Below, piece by piece: positions 40,074 through 51,459 of a stretch of DNA of 64,000 bases (the first letter of the stretch is position 1; each line of letters opens with the position of its first letter). This stretch comes from Thiocapsa bogorovii. Lineage in GTDB: Bacteria > Pseudomonadota > Gammaproteobacteria > Chromatiales > Chromatiaceae. The stretch spans positions 4,585,501 through 4,649,500 of the forward strand of contig NZ_CP089309.1 of NCBI RefSeq assembly GCF_021228795.1, in the 5' to 3' direction. The position numbers were made by a program, and so were the translations under genes. The notes below the pieces were generated by a model. That model saw only the letters and a program-made list of their open reading frames with translations, was not told where the DNA came from and made no database searches.

Positions 40074-40434
40074 GTGCGCCACGATACACCAAATACGGGC
40101 CTTCGCGGCAGGCGGACTGCGTCGCCGCGCAGCTCCACCGCCGCCGACGTCTGACTCCACCGAGCATGCACGGAGTTGTCGCCATATCGCACGCCCCCGC
40201 GCACCCCGGGCCGGCGTTGCGCCTCCTCGCCACAGCGGAAGTAATCAGGTTGTCCTGGAATCGACCGCCGTGGTCTCCGGTTGCCCCTGAGGCAGGGCGA
40301 ATCGGCGACAAAGTCGCCGTTATGGATGGGGAAGGGGTGCCCCGCGTGGTAAACTTCACCGGCTAATCATCCGTACAAACGCGGCCCGTTACGGTGCTCC
40401 GCGCGGCACGCCTCAACGTCGGTTTACCACGCCC
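40074..40434. other. Divergent srmB-gyrA promoter region with an 89-nt inverted-repeat leader
   Basis: These 361 bases contain no gene. A 7-bp hairpin CGGCGAC-AAA-GTCGCCG lies at 40303-40319. Closer to gyrA, an 11-bp perfect inverted repeat (GCGTGGTAAAC at 40344-40354 and its complement at 40422-40432) frames 67 bases and ends two bases before the gyrA ATG, occupying the place of a Shine-Dalgarno sequence. No consensus promoter is clear. Confidence 0.55.
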
Positions 40435-43086
<2,652 letters not shown>

Positions 43087-43113
43087 AGCAACCGCTGTTG
43101 TCGGTTTTCGGTT

Positions 43114-43140
43114 GGCGCGCGCTGCGGACGCGCGCCTTCT
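43114..43140 (+). terminator. GC-rich hairpin after gyrA
   Basis: GGCGCGCG (43114-43121) pairs perfectly with CGCGCGCC (43129-43136), loop 7 nt, followed only by TTCT. It is a weak terminator or mRNA 3'-end stabiliser, adjoining the palindromic repeat pair that begins at 43140. Confidence 0.5.
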
Positions 43141-43332
43141 AAACCGCGTTCGGAGCGAAATGCTGAATTTCGAGTGAGCTCACCGTTCGGCGCATCCACG
43201 GCCTTTCGCGGGGGCGTGGTTTAAAATGATATATGTTTTAATAGTTTAAACCGCGCCGGCTCCAACGCTCGTCAAGGCTGTCGGGGCCGATTCCATCCAA
43301 AAACATCGCATACCGCGCCGGGCGCGGTTTAA
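43140..43332. repeat. Tandem pair of AACCGCG palindromic units, gyrA-serC spacer
   Basis: Unit 1 spans 43140-43223; its arms TAAACCGCGTTC / GGGCGTGGTTTA pair over 12 positions if three G-U wobbles are allowed. Unit 2 spans 43246-43332, with perfect arms TTAAACCGCGCC / GGCGCGGTTTAA. A 22-nt AT-rich spacer separates them. Compared with the rpoB-rpoC pair, CTGAA/TTCAG is replaced by TTAAA/TTTAA on both arms together. Unit 2 ends 13 bp before the serC ATG, just ahead of its GGAG ribosome site. Confidence 0.85.
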
Positions 43333-43345
43333 CGGAGATCACAGA

Positions 43346-44428
43346 ATGGCTCGGGTTTACAACTTCAGCGCAGGCCCTGCAATGCTTCCTGAGCCTGTCC
43401 TAAGCAGGGCGCGCGACGAGATGCTCGAGTGGCGCGGCAGCGGCATGTGCGTCGCTGAAATGAGCCATCGCGGCAAGGAGTTCATGTCGATCGCGGCCCA
43501 AGCCGAGGCCGATCTGCGCGAGCTCCTGGCGGTCCCGGCCAACTATAAGGTCCTGTTCCTTCAGGGCGGCGCATCCACACAGTTCGCAGCCATACCCATG
43601 AATCTCCTGCGCGGCGCGGCGAGTGCGGACTATCTGAACACCGGTTCCTGGTCCAAGAAGGCGATCGCCGAGGCGCGCCGCTATGGTCAAGTCCATGTTG
43701 CCGCCAGTACCGAGACCGAACGCTTCACCCGTGCGCCGTCTCAGGACGAGCTGACCCTGAGCGACGATGCCGCCTACGTCCACTACACCCCCAACGAGAC
43801 CATCGAGGGCGTCGAGTTTCCCTATGTCCCGGATGTCGGCGACAAGCCTCTGGTTGCGGACATGTCTTCGACCATCCTGTCGCGCCCCATCGAGGTCTCG
43901 CGCTTCGGACTCATCTATGCCGGTGCCCAGAAGAACATCGGCCCGGCGGGGCTCACCATCGTGATCGTCCGCGAGGATCTGCTCGGCCAGACCCTGTCCG
44001 GGACACCGACCATGCTGGACTACAAGGTCCAGGCCGACAACGAGTCCATGTACAACACCCCGCCGACCTACGCCTGGTATCTCGCCGGACTGGTCTTCGA
44101 GTGGTTGAAGGGCCTTGGTGGCCTGGATACGATGGGCAAGATCAACGCACGCAAAGCCGAGCTCCTCTATAAGACGATCGATGACTCGGGCTTCTTCAAA
44201 AACCCGGTCGCGCCGGGGTCGCGCTCCTGGATGAACGTCCCCTTTACCCTCGCCGACCCGGAGCTGGACGACACCTTCATCAAAGAGGCGAAGGCCGCGA
44301 ACCTGACGACGCTCAAGGGCCATCGTTCGGTCGGCGGCATGCGCGCAAGCATCTACAATGCAATGCCGCAGGAGGGCGTCGAGGCGCTGGTCGGCTTCAT
44401 GCAGGAATTCGAGCGCAAGCACGGCTGA
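43346..44428 (+). CDS. serC: Phosphoserine aminotransferase
   Basis: A 360-residue class V aminotransferase making 3-phosphoserine from 3-phosphohydroxypyruvate and glutamate (also used in PLP synthesis in relatives). It starts [17 protein letters not shown]; the PLP lysine is in [13 protein letters not shown] near residue 198. [11 protein letters not shown] and [17 protein letters not shown] are family signatures. It precedes serA, whose product supplies its substrate. Its TGA lies in the left arm of a palindromic unit. Confidence 0.96.
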   Translation: MARVYNFSAGPAMLPEPVLSRARDEMLEWRGSGMCVAEMSHRGKEFMSIAAQAEADLRELLAVPANYKVLFLQGGASTQFAAIPMNLLRGAASADYLNTGSWSKKAIAEARRYGQVHVAASTETERFTRAPSQDELTLSDDAAYVHYTPNETIEGVEFPYVPDVGDKPLVADMSSTILSRPIEVSRFGLIYAGAQKNIGPAGLTIVIVREDLLGQTLSGTPTMLDYKVQADNESMYNTPPTYAWYLAGLVFEWLKGLGGLDTMGKINARKAELLYKTIDDSGFFKNPVAPGSRSWMNVPFTLADPELDDTFIKEAKAANLTTLKGHRSVGGMRASIYNAMPQEGVEALVGFMQEFERKHG

Positions 44429-44620
44429 ACCGCGTCATCGGCGTGACATGCGCGGTCCGGGTTTTGGTTTTGCGCTGCATGTCACCTCGGCCCTCGGCGC
44501 GGACGCGGTTCAGGATGATCTTTTTTTATTTCTGAATCGCGTCGACTGAAAGGCCGGTTGAAGCGCGCGACGCTCGACCCTCCAATCCAACATCCGCTTA
44601 TCACTCAGGACGCGATTCAG
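44425..44620. repeat. Tandem pair of AACCGCG palindromic units, serC-serA spacer
   Basis: Unit 1 spans 44425-44513, with perfect arms CTGAACCGCGTC / GACGCGGTTCAG and an inner 9-bp repeat GTGACATGC / GCATGTCAC (44443-44451, 44477-44485). Unit 2 spans 44532-44620, with perfect arms CTGAATCGCGTC / GACGCGATTCAG, a compensated C-to-T change relative to unit 1. An 18-nt spacer with seven consecutive T lies between. The serC stop is inside the first arm, and the last base of the last arm is the G of the serA GTG start. Confidence 0.88.
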
Positions 44621-45804
44621 TGTTCAAAATACAGACGCTTAATAATATCGCCGTCGCCGGGCTCGACCGGTTGCCGCGAGACCGCTACGAGGTCGCTTCG
44701 GAGATCGCCCATCCGGATGCCATCCTGGTGCGATCGGCCAAGATGGAGGCGGCCGACATCCCGTCGAGCGTGCAGGCGATCGGGCGCGCCGGCGCCGGGA
44801 CCAACAATGTTCCGGTTCAGGCGATGACCGAGCGCGGCGTGGCCGTCTTCAATGCGCCCGGCGCCAATGCGAATGCCGTCAAGGAGCTCGTGATCGCCGG
44901 CATGTTGATCGCGGCACGCAATATCGGTCAGGCTTGGCGCTTCGCGCGTCAGCTCGAAGGTGACGACACGGCCATTCATCAGGCGGTCGAGGCGGGCAAG
45001 AAGCAGTTCGTGGGCTTCGAGCTGCCGGGGCGCACGCTGGGCGTCATCGGTCTCGGCGCGATCGGGGTCAAGGTCGCCAACGCGGCACGTTCACTCGGGA
45101 TGCGCGTCGTCGGCTATGATCCGACCATCACGGTCCAGCGCGCCTGGCAACTCGAGAGCGACGTGCAGCCGGCGCTGAGCATCGACGATCTGCTCTCGCG
45201 CTCGGATTTCGTCACCTTCCATGTGCCGCTCACGCCCGAGACGCGGCACATGATCAACGCAGAGCGGCTGCGCACACTGCGCAAGGGCGCTGTCCTGCTG
45301 AACTTTTCGCGCGACGGGATCATCGACGACGACGCGGTCGTCACCGCGCTGGATCAGGGCCACATCTATGCCTACTGCTGCGATTTCCCGAGCAACCTGT
45401 TGAAGGACCACCCACGGGTGATTACTCTGCCGCATCTCGGTGCCTCGACCAAAGAGGCGGAGGAGAACTGTGCGGTGATGGTCGCCGACGAGATCCGCGA
45501 CTATCTCGAGAACGGCAACGTGACCAACTCGGTGAACTTCCCCGAGATCAATCTCCCGCGCAACGGCGGCTACCGAATCGCGATCGTCAACAGCAATGTA
45601 CCCAACATGGTCGGGCAGATCTCGACCGATCTGGCTGCAGCGGGGCTGAATATTCTCGATATGCTCAATCGTTCGCGCGGCAACGTTGCGGTGACCCTGA
45701 TCGATATCGATCAGCGGTGCTCGGAAGACACGGCGAAGCAATTACGCGGCATCGGCGGTGTCCTCTCGGTGCGTTGTCTCGGGGCTCGGGAACGGATCGA
45801 CTGA
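44620..45804 (+). CDS. serA: D-3-phosphoglycerate dehydrogenase
   Basis: A 394-residue D-isomer 2-hydroxyacid dehydrogenase, first step of serine synthesis (3-phosphoglycerate to 3-phosphohydroxypyruvate, NAD+). The Rossmann motif GRTLGVIGLGAIG is near residue 140, catalytic Arg in LLNFSRDG, His in ITLPHLGAS, and a C-terminal ACT domain (from about residue 320) for allosteric serine control. The start is GTG at 44620, overlapping a palindrome arm, with no clear Shine-Dalgarno. The usual catalytic Glu (DVFPxEP) is replaced by DFPSN. Its TGA overlaps the pheA ATG. Confidence 0.92.
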   Translation: MFKIQTLNNIAVAGLDRLPRDRYEVASEIAHPDAILVRSAKMEAADIPSSVQAIGRAGAGTNNVPVQAMTERGVAVFNAPGANANAVKELVIAGMLIAARNIGQAWRFARQLEGDDTAIHQAVEAGKKQFVGFELPGRTLGVIGLGAIGVKVANAARSLGMRVVGYDPTITVQRAWQLESDVQPALSIDDLLSRSDFVTFHVPLTPETRHMINAERLRTLRKGAVLLNFSRDGIIDDDAVVTALDQGHIYAYCCDFPSNLLKDHPRVITLPHLGASTKEAEENCAVMVADEIRDYLENGNVTNSVNFPEINLPRNGGYRIAIVNSNVPNMVGQISTDLAAAGLNILDMLNRSRGNVAVTLIDIDQRCSEDTAKQLRGIGGVLSVRCLGARERID

Positions 45805-46910
45805 TGGAGGACAAGAGCGCAAAGGGCGACGCATTGGATGACGTGCGGAATCGGATCGACGCGATCGATCTGGAGCTGCTGGGTCTGATCAGCGAGCGCG
45901 CCCGTTGCGCCCAACAGGTCGCCCACATCAAGACGGCGGCCGACGGCGGTCGAGTGCAGTTCTATCGGCCCGAGCGCGAGGTCGCGGTCCTGCGTCGCAT
46001 CAAGGCGGCCAACCCGGGTCCGCTCGACGGCGAAGAGGTGGCCCGCCTCTTTCGCGAGATCATGTCCGCCTGTCTGGCTCTCGAGCGCCCGCTCAACGTC
46101 GCCTTTCTCGGTCCGGCCGGGACCTTTACCCAGGCTGCGGCCATCAAGCACTTCGGCCACTCGGTGAAGACCTTCGCCTTGGCCACCATCGGCGAGATCT
46201 TCCGCGAGGTAGAGGCCGGCTCCTGCGATTTCGGCGTGGTCCCGGTCGAGAATTCGACCGAAGGCGTGGTCAGCCACACCCTGGACATGTTCATGGCCTC
46301 GCCCCTGATGATCACCGGCGAGGTGAGTCTGCGGATCCACCATCACCTCATGAGCGTGACCGAGGATCTTTGCGCGATCCGCACCGTCTATTCTCACCAG
46401 CAATCCTTGGCGCAGTGCCGCGGCTGGCTGGATCGACATCTCCCGAACGCCGATCGTGTCGCCGTGGGCAGCAACGCCGAGGCCGCCCGTACCGCCGCGA
46501 CGGAGGAGGATGCCGCGGCTGTCGCGGGCCTCCAAGCCGCCGAGATCTACCGACTCAAGGTGCTCGCCGAGCGCATCGAGGACGAACCCGGCAATACCAC
46601 CCGTTTCCTCGTCATCGGTCCGCAGGACTCTCGCCCGAGCGGCCAAGGCCAGGACAAGACCAGCCTGCTGCTGTCCTGCCGCAATCAGGCCGGCGGCCTC
46701 CACACCCTGCTGACACCGCTGGCCGCCCACGGCATCAGCATGACCCGCATCGAGTCACGTCCCTCACGCCGCGGCATCTGGGATTATGTCTTCTTCATCG
46801 ACATCATGGGTCACAGAGACGACCCCAAGGTCGCGCTCGCGCTTGAGAACCTCAGGCAGGCATCGCTTCTGTTCAAGGTGCTCGGGTCTTATCCGTTGGC
46901 GGTGCTTTGA
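45804..46910 (+). CDS. pheA: P-protein: chorismate mutase / prephenate dehydratase
   Basis: A 368-residue bifunctional enzyme making phenylpyruvate from chorismate. The chorismate mutase domain is at about residues 10-95 (VRNRIDAIDLELLGLISERARCA). The dehydratase starts at NVAFLGPAGTFTQAA and includes NSTEGVV and NTTRFLVIG. A C-terminal ACT domain with ESRPSRRGIWDYVFFIDI binds phenylalanine for feedback. The ATG at 45804 overlaps the serA stop (TGATG), so expression is coupled. Confidence 0.95.
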   Translation: MEDKSAKGDALDDVRNRIDAIDLELLGLISERARCAQQVAHIKTAADGGRVQFYRPEREVAVLRRIKAANPGPLDGEEVARLFREIMSACLALERPLNVAFLGPAGTFTQAAAIKHFGHSVKTFALATIGEIFREVEAGSCDFGVVPVENSTEGVVSHTLDMFMASPLMITGEVSLRIHHHLMSVTEDLCAIRTVYSHQQSLAQCRGWLDRHLPNADRVAVGSNAEAARTAATEEDAAAVAGLQAAEIYRLKVLAERIEDEPGNTTRFLVIGPQDSRPSGQGQDKTSLLLSCRNQAGGLHTLLTPLAAHGISMTRIESRPSRRGIWDYVFFIDIMGHRDDPKVALALENLRQASLLFKVLGSYPLAVL

Positions 46911-47042
46911 GCCTTCGGGCCGCATCCGTTATGACAGGTTCCTCGATCGGGAGTCGATCGAGGTCGCGTCCCATGTCGAGCCTTCGGTTGATCTGGCGAC
47001 CGAGGACATCCAACCATCACAGCTGCAGCCGAGCCGCTACTC

Positions 47043-48155
47043 ATGACTGTCCAAGACAATCCATTCCTGCCCCTGACCGCACCCGGAATCGCCGGACTCA
47101 CGCCTTACGTCCCCGGCAAGCCGGTCTCGGAGTTGGAGCGCGAGCTCGGTATTCGCGACTCCGTGAAGCTCGCCTCGAACGAGAATCCGTTGGGCCCAGG
47201 CCCCCGTGCGCGCGAAGCGATCGCCGGTCTTATGGGCGAAATCGGTCGTTATCCCGATGGTGGCGGCTTCGAGCTGCGACGCGTGCTCGCCGAGTTCCAC
47301 GGTGTCCCGCAAACGGCCGTGACCATCGGGAACGGATCGAACGACGTGCTTGACCTGATCGCCCGAACCTTCCTCTTTCCAGGCGTGGAGTCGGTCTTTT
47401 CCGAGCATGCCTTCGCGGTCTATCCCATCTCGACTCAGGCGGTCGGTGCGACCGCGCGGGTCGCCAAAGCGCGTGAATACGGCAATGATCTCGACGCGAT
47501 GGCGCGTCTCGTGACGGACAAGACGCGCGTGGTCTGGATCGCCAACCCGAACAACCCGACCGGAACCTGGTTGGCGGCCGCGCCGCTGAAGTCATTCATC
47601 GAGGCCATACCGCGGACCTGCATCGTCGTGATCGACGAGGCCTACACCGAGTACGTCGGCGAGCCGGACTTCCCGGACGCCACGCACTGGCTCGAGCAGT
47701 TTCCGAATCTCATCGTGACCCGGACCTTCGCGAAAGCCCACGGGTTGGCTGCGCTGCGGGTCGGTTACGGACTCAGCGATCCGCATGTGGCGGATCTGCT
47801 CAACCGGGTGCGTCAGCCGTTCAACGTCAACGCGTTCGCCCAGGCGGCCGCGGCCGCGGCAATCGGCGATCGCGAGCATGTGCGCGCATCGGTCGAGCTC
47901 AACCGTGCGGGGATGCGCCAGTACCTCGATGCCTTCCAACGCATGGGGCTCGGGTACATCCCGTCGGTCGGTAACTTCATCACGGTCGATGTCGGTCGCC
48001 CCGCGGGTACCGTGAATCATGATCTGTTGAAACGCGGTGTCATCGTGCGACCGGTCGCCAACTACGGTCTGCCCAATCACCTGCGCATCAGCATCGGCCT
48101 GGAAGCGGAGAACGCCCGCTGCATCGCCGCGCTCGAGGACATCCTCGCGTCATGA
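47043..48155 (+). CDS. hisC: Histidinol-phosphate/aromatic aminotransferase
   Basis: A 370-residue class I/II PLP aminotransferase of the HisC2 type. LASNENPLGPGP at the N-terminus, ANPNNPTGTW, the aspartate region VVIDEAYTEYVG, the PLP lysine in TRTFAKAHGLAALRVGYG and the C-terminal Arg region NHLRISIGLEAEN are visible. Between pheA and tyrA it probably transaminates phenylpyruvate or 4-hydroxyphenylpyruvate as well as, or instead of, imidazole acetol phosphate. It overlaps tyrA by 4 bp (ATGA). Confidence 0.9.
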   Translation: MTVQDNPFLPLTAPGIAGLTPYVPGKPVSELERELGIRDSVKLASNENPLGPGPRAREAIAGLMGEIGRYPDGGGFELRRVLAEFHGVPQTAVTIGNGSNDVLDLIARTFLFPGVESVFSEHAFAVYPISTQAVGATARVAKAREYGNDLDAMARLVTDKTRVVWIANPNNPTGTWLAAAPLKSFIEAIPRTCIVVIDEAYTEYVGEPDFPDATHWLEQFPNLIVTRTFAKAHGLAALRVGYGLSDPHVADLLNRVRQPFNVNAFAQAAAAAAIGDREHVRASVELNRAGMRQYLDAFQRMGLGYIPSVGNFITVDVGRPAGTVNHDLLKRGVIVRPVANYGLPNHLRISIGLEAENARCIAALEDILAS

Positions 48156-49024
48156 TCGAGCGATTGGCGATCATCGGGGTTGGACTCATCGGCGGATCCC
48201 TGGCGCGGGCTCTTCGGGAGGCCGGCGCCGTGAAGCAGATCGTCGGCTGCGGGCGCGGGCTCGCCAACCTCGAGCGGGCGCGCGACCTCGGTGTCGTGGA
48301 CCTGCTGACACGGGATCCCGCCGAGGCGGTGGCGGGCGCGGACATGGTGTTTGTCTCGGTGCCGCTCGGCGCCATGCGCGGTGTCTTCGAGGCGATCCGC
48401 GACCGGCTCGATCCCGCGTCGGTGGTGACCGACGGGGGTAGCGTGAAAGGCAGCGTGGTGGCGGATGCGAGCGGTGTCTTCGGCGGCGTGCCGCCGCGAC
48501 TGGTTCCGGGTCATCCGATCGCCGGCACCGAGTACAGTGGCGTAGAGGCGTCCTTTGCCGAGCTCTACCGTCAGCGTCGCGTCATCCTGACCCCGTTGCC
48601 CGAGACCGACGCCGATGCACTCGCACGCGTCACCGCGATGTGGGAGACCTGCGGTGCCGAGGTCACCTGTATGTCGGTCGCCCATCACGACGAGGTACTC
48701 GCCGCCACCAGCCACCTGCCCCATATGCTCGCCTTCGGGCTGGTCGATGCGCTTGCACGCATGCGTGAGAACGACGAGATCTTTCGTTATGCCGCCGGGG
48801 GTTTCCGCGACTTCACCCGCATCGCTTCCAGCAACCCGGTGATGTGGCGCGACATCTGTCTGGCCAATCGCGAGGCCCTGAGCGCCATGCTCGCGCGCTT
48901 CGGCATCGAGATGACCGATCTCGCCGAAAGTATTCGCAGCGCCGACGGCGAACGCCTGCTGGGCATCTTCGAGCGCGCGAAGGCGGCCCGTGATCGCTAT
49001 GTGGATGCGACATCCCCTGATTGA
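48152..49024 (+). CDS. tyrA: Prephenate dehydrogenase
   Basis: A 290-residue TyrA making 4-hydroxyphenylpyruvate from prephenate with NAD(P)+. The N-terminal Rossmann motif is IIGVGLIGGSLA, with GHPIAGTEYSGVEAS and the helical-domain SHLPHMLAFGLVDAL carrying the substrate His. It is coupled to hisC. In many gammaproteobacteria aroA-cmk-rpsA follow; here they do not, and an unrelated signalling gene is next. Confidence 0.94.
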   Translation: MIERLAIIGVGLIGGSLARALREAGAVKQIVGCGRGLANLERARDLGVVDLLTRDPAEAVAGADMVFVSVPLGAMRGVFEAIRDRLDPASVVTDGGSVKGSVVADASGVFGGVPPRLVPGHPIAGTEYSGVEASFAELYRQRRVILTPLPETDADALARVTAMWETCGAEVTCMSVAHHDEVLAATSHLPHMLAFGLVDALARMRENDEIFRYAAGGFRDFTRIASSNPVMWRDICLANREALSAMLARFGIEMTDLAESIRSADGERLLGIFERAKAARDRYVDATSPD

Positions 49025-49361
49025 GGTGGCGTCCTCGAAACCGCGGCCCGCGGCGCAGTGGCGGGTTTGAATGCGCCCGACATCTGAGCATTCGCTGGAT
49101 CGAGTCAATGCGTGTGTGTGAATATTCACATCGCGCCTGTTGTCGCTTGCCCCGCGCCCGGGCTCGACCTGGCGGCGGTGGCGCGCTAACCTCCGCGCGT
49201 GGTATCCCGCCCAGGGTGCCGGGCTCGGCTCCCTTTCGGCTGATGCCTGACGCGATCGCCTCGGAATTCCCGGGCTGGCGGCGTACAGACTCGACCCAAT
49301 GAGACGCCTCCGGTCGATTGAGGACCGACGGCCTTAGGCTCGGTCCCGAGCCCATACCAGC
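49025..49361. other. tyrA-GGDEF spacer with a perfect 14-bp palindrome
   Basis: No gene is seen in these 337 bases. TGTGAATATTCACA at 49117-49130 is a perfect 14-bp palindrome in otherwise GC-rich DNA and resembles an operator; its TGTGA/TCACA half-sites are spaced 4 bp, not the 6 of CRP. No clear -35/-10 pair is seen. Confidence 0.45.
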
Positions 49362-51446
49362 GTGACCCGGCACATGACCCAAGACAAGGCTGAGCAGGCA
49401 TCGACGCGAGGTGTGCACGAGACGCCCGACGAAGACTATCGCCTGCTGATCGAGAATCAGACGGATCTCGTCGTGAAGGTCGACCCCGAGGGTCGTTTCC
49501 TGTTCGTCAGTCCAAGCTACTGTCGGACCTTCGGCAGAAGCAAGGCCGAGCTGATCGGGCGTACCTTCATGCCGTCGGTGCACGAAGACGACCGAGCGGC
49601 AACCGCAGCGGCAATGGCGAAACTTCTCGAGCCCCCGCATACCTGCACCATCGAGCAACGGGCGTTGACCGTCGATGGCTGGCGTTGGTTGGCGTGGTCC
49701 GACACCGCGGTTTTGGATCCCGACGGGACGGTCTCGGCGATCATCGGCGTCGGTCGCGACGTGACCGAGCGCAAAGAGGCCGAGATCGAATTGGCGGCTG
49801 CGAAGCGGCGGTTCGAGCTTGCCGTGGAGGGCGGCGAAATCGGCCTTTACACGGCCTCCTTCTCGCCGATACAGATGTCGGTCGATGCGCGCTATCTTGC
49901 GATGCTCGGTTACGCGGAGGGCGAGCTTGAGGTCGATCCCCGGACATGGGTCGACATGGTGCATCCGGATGACAGGGATCGGGTCCAGGATCTGTACGAG
50001 CGTGCAACGCATGGCGACAGCGATCGTTTCGAGGCGGAATACCGAATCCGTCATCGCGACGGGCACTGGGTCTGGATCCAGGACCGTGCACGCGTCTACG
50101 AGCGGGACGCGCACGGTTTGGCGTTGCGGATCGCCGGTACCCACACGGATGTGACGCGGCGCAAGGTTGCGGAGCTCAAGCTCGAATATCTCGTCGATCA
50201 TGACGAGCTGACCGGTCTGCTGAATCGACGCGGCGTCTGGCAGACCGTTCAACGGGTTCATGCTCAGGGCTTGCGTTCAGGGCGCCCGTGCTGTCTTGCA
50301 ATCCTGGATCTCGATCACTTCAAGCTCGTCAATGACGCCTATGGTCACGGTGTCGGTGACGAGGTGTTGAAATGGGTTTCGGAGATACTGCGTCGGGAGG
50401 TGCGGCAAGCCGACTGTCTGGGACGCTGGGGTGGCGAAGAATTCGTGATCGCGCTGCCCGAGACGAACGAGGTGCAGGCGCGAACCGCGATCGAACGCAT
50501 TCGCGAGAGCGTCGCCGCGCGGCCGCTCGAGATCAAAGGACAAGAGATTCGCGTGACCCTGAGTATCGGTTTCGCGACCTGTCATCCCGACGAAGGCGAC
50601 CCCAGGGACGTCCTGGCCCGAGCGGATATGGCTCTGTACCGTGCCAAGAACACGGGTCGGAATCGGATCTGTTACGACGGTCACGAGAGCGGCGTCTACG
50701 CGGTCTCGATGGCTGTTCTGGTGCAGTCCGCGCTGCAGACCGCGCGCATCCTTCCGGCGTTTCAGCCCATTGTTGACCTGCGTGATCGACGGATCGTCGC
50801 CGAAGAATCGTTGGCCCGCATCGTTGCCACGGACGGTCGGATCCTCGCCGCATCCTCGTTCATCGATATCGCCGAGCAACTGGGCCTGCTGCACCGGATC
50901 GACAGCATGCTCCTGAGTGCGACTGCGGCCCGGTTGAAGTCCTCCGACGAAAACGCTTCAAAACCCCTGTTTGACTTCGTACATCTATCGGGGGACTTGG
51001 TCCGCCATCCGGACATCCTGAAGACCCTGGCGCGGGAGCTCGCCGGTGTGTCCTCTGCGGCGCAGGGTGCACCGTCAGTGGTCCTGACGCTCAGCGAGCG
51101 ACAGATCACGGCAGAGATGGAGCAGGTCGCGCGGGCGCTGGCACCCTTGCTGGATTTGGGATGCAAGATCGCCGTGAGCGACTACGGGGGAGAGACCTCG
51201 TCGTTTCGCTTTTTGATTCATCTGCCGGTCAGCTTTATCCAGCTCGATGCAGACCTCGTTCGCTTGGCCAGCGAATCCGAACGTGCTCGGTCCATCCTCG
51301 CGACGATTCAGCACTCCGCTCGGGATCTCGGCATCACGACCATTGCCAAGCAAATCGAGGACGAGGGCACCTTGCAGCGACTCGTCGAGCTGGGCATCGA
51401 TTGGGGCTCCGGGTATCTCTTCGGGCCACCCTCGGATCCCAGCTGA
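49362..51446 (+). CDS. PAS-PAS-GGDEF-degenerate EAL signalling protein
   Basis: About 694 residues. Two PAS/PAC sensor units (about residues 20-150 and 155-275) have PAC motifs GVGRDVTERKEAE and GTHTDVTRRKVAE. The GGDEF domain (about 280-445) has an intact active site GRWGGEEF and an RxxD inhibitory site (RQAD) five residues before it, so it should make cyclic di-GMP with product inhibition. The EAL domain (about 455-690) is degenerate: EES for EAL, SDYGGE for DDFGTG, EDEGT for the AEGVE region. It probably senses rather than degrades c-di-GMP. No membrane segment is seen. The start is uncertain: GTG 49362 or ATG 49374, neither with a good ribosome site. Confidence 0.88.
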   Translation: MTRHMTQDKAEQASTRGVHETPDEDYRLLIENQTDLVVKVDPEGRFLFVSPSYCRTFGRSKAELIGRTFMPSVHEDDRAATAAAMAKLLEPPHTCTIEQRALTVDGWRWLAWSDTAVLDPDGTVSAIIGVGRDVTERKEAEIELAAAKRRFELAVEGGEIGLYTASFSPIQMSVDARYLAMLGYAEGELEVDPRTWVDMVHPDDRDRVQDLYERATHGDSDRFEAEYRIRHRDGHWVWIQDRARVYERDAHGLALRIAGTHTDVTRRKVAELKLEYLVDHDELTGLLNRRGVWQTVQRVHAQGLRSGRPCCLAILDLDHFKLVNDAYGHGVGDEVLKWVSEILRREVRQADCLGRWGGEEFVIALPETNEVQARTAIERIRESVAARPLEIKGQEIRVTLSIGFATCHPDEGDPRDVLARADMALYRAKNTGRNRICYDGHESGVYAVSMAVLVQSALQTARILPAFQPIVDLRDRRIVAEESLARIVATDGRILAASSFIDIAEQLGLLHRIDSMLLSATAARLKSSDENASKPLFDFVHLSGDLVRHPDILKTLARELAGVSSAAQGAPSVVLTLSERQITAEMEQVARALAPLLDLGCKIAVSDYGGETSSFRFLIHLPVSFIQLDADLVRLASESERARSILATIQHSARDLGITTIAKQIEDEGTLQRLVELGIDWGSGYLFGPPSDPS

Positions 51447-51459
51447 CACGGATCTCGGG

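Noticed and set aside
49117-49130. CRP/FNR binding site
   Set aside because: Half-sites TGTGA/TCACA are spaced 4 bp rather than 6, and the FNR consensus TTGAT-N4-ATCAA does not fit.
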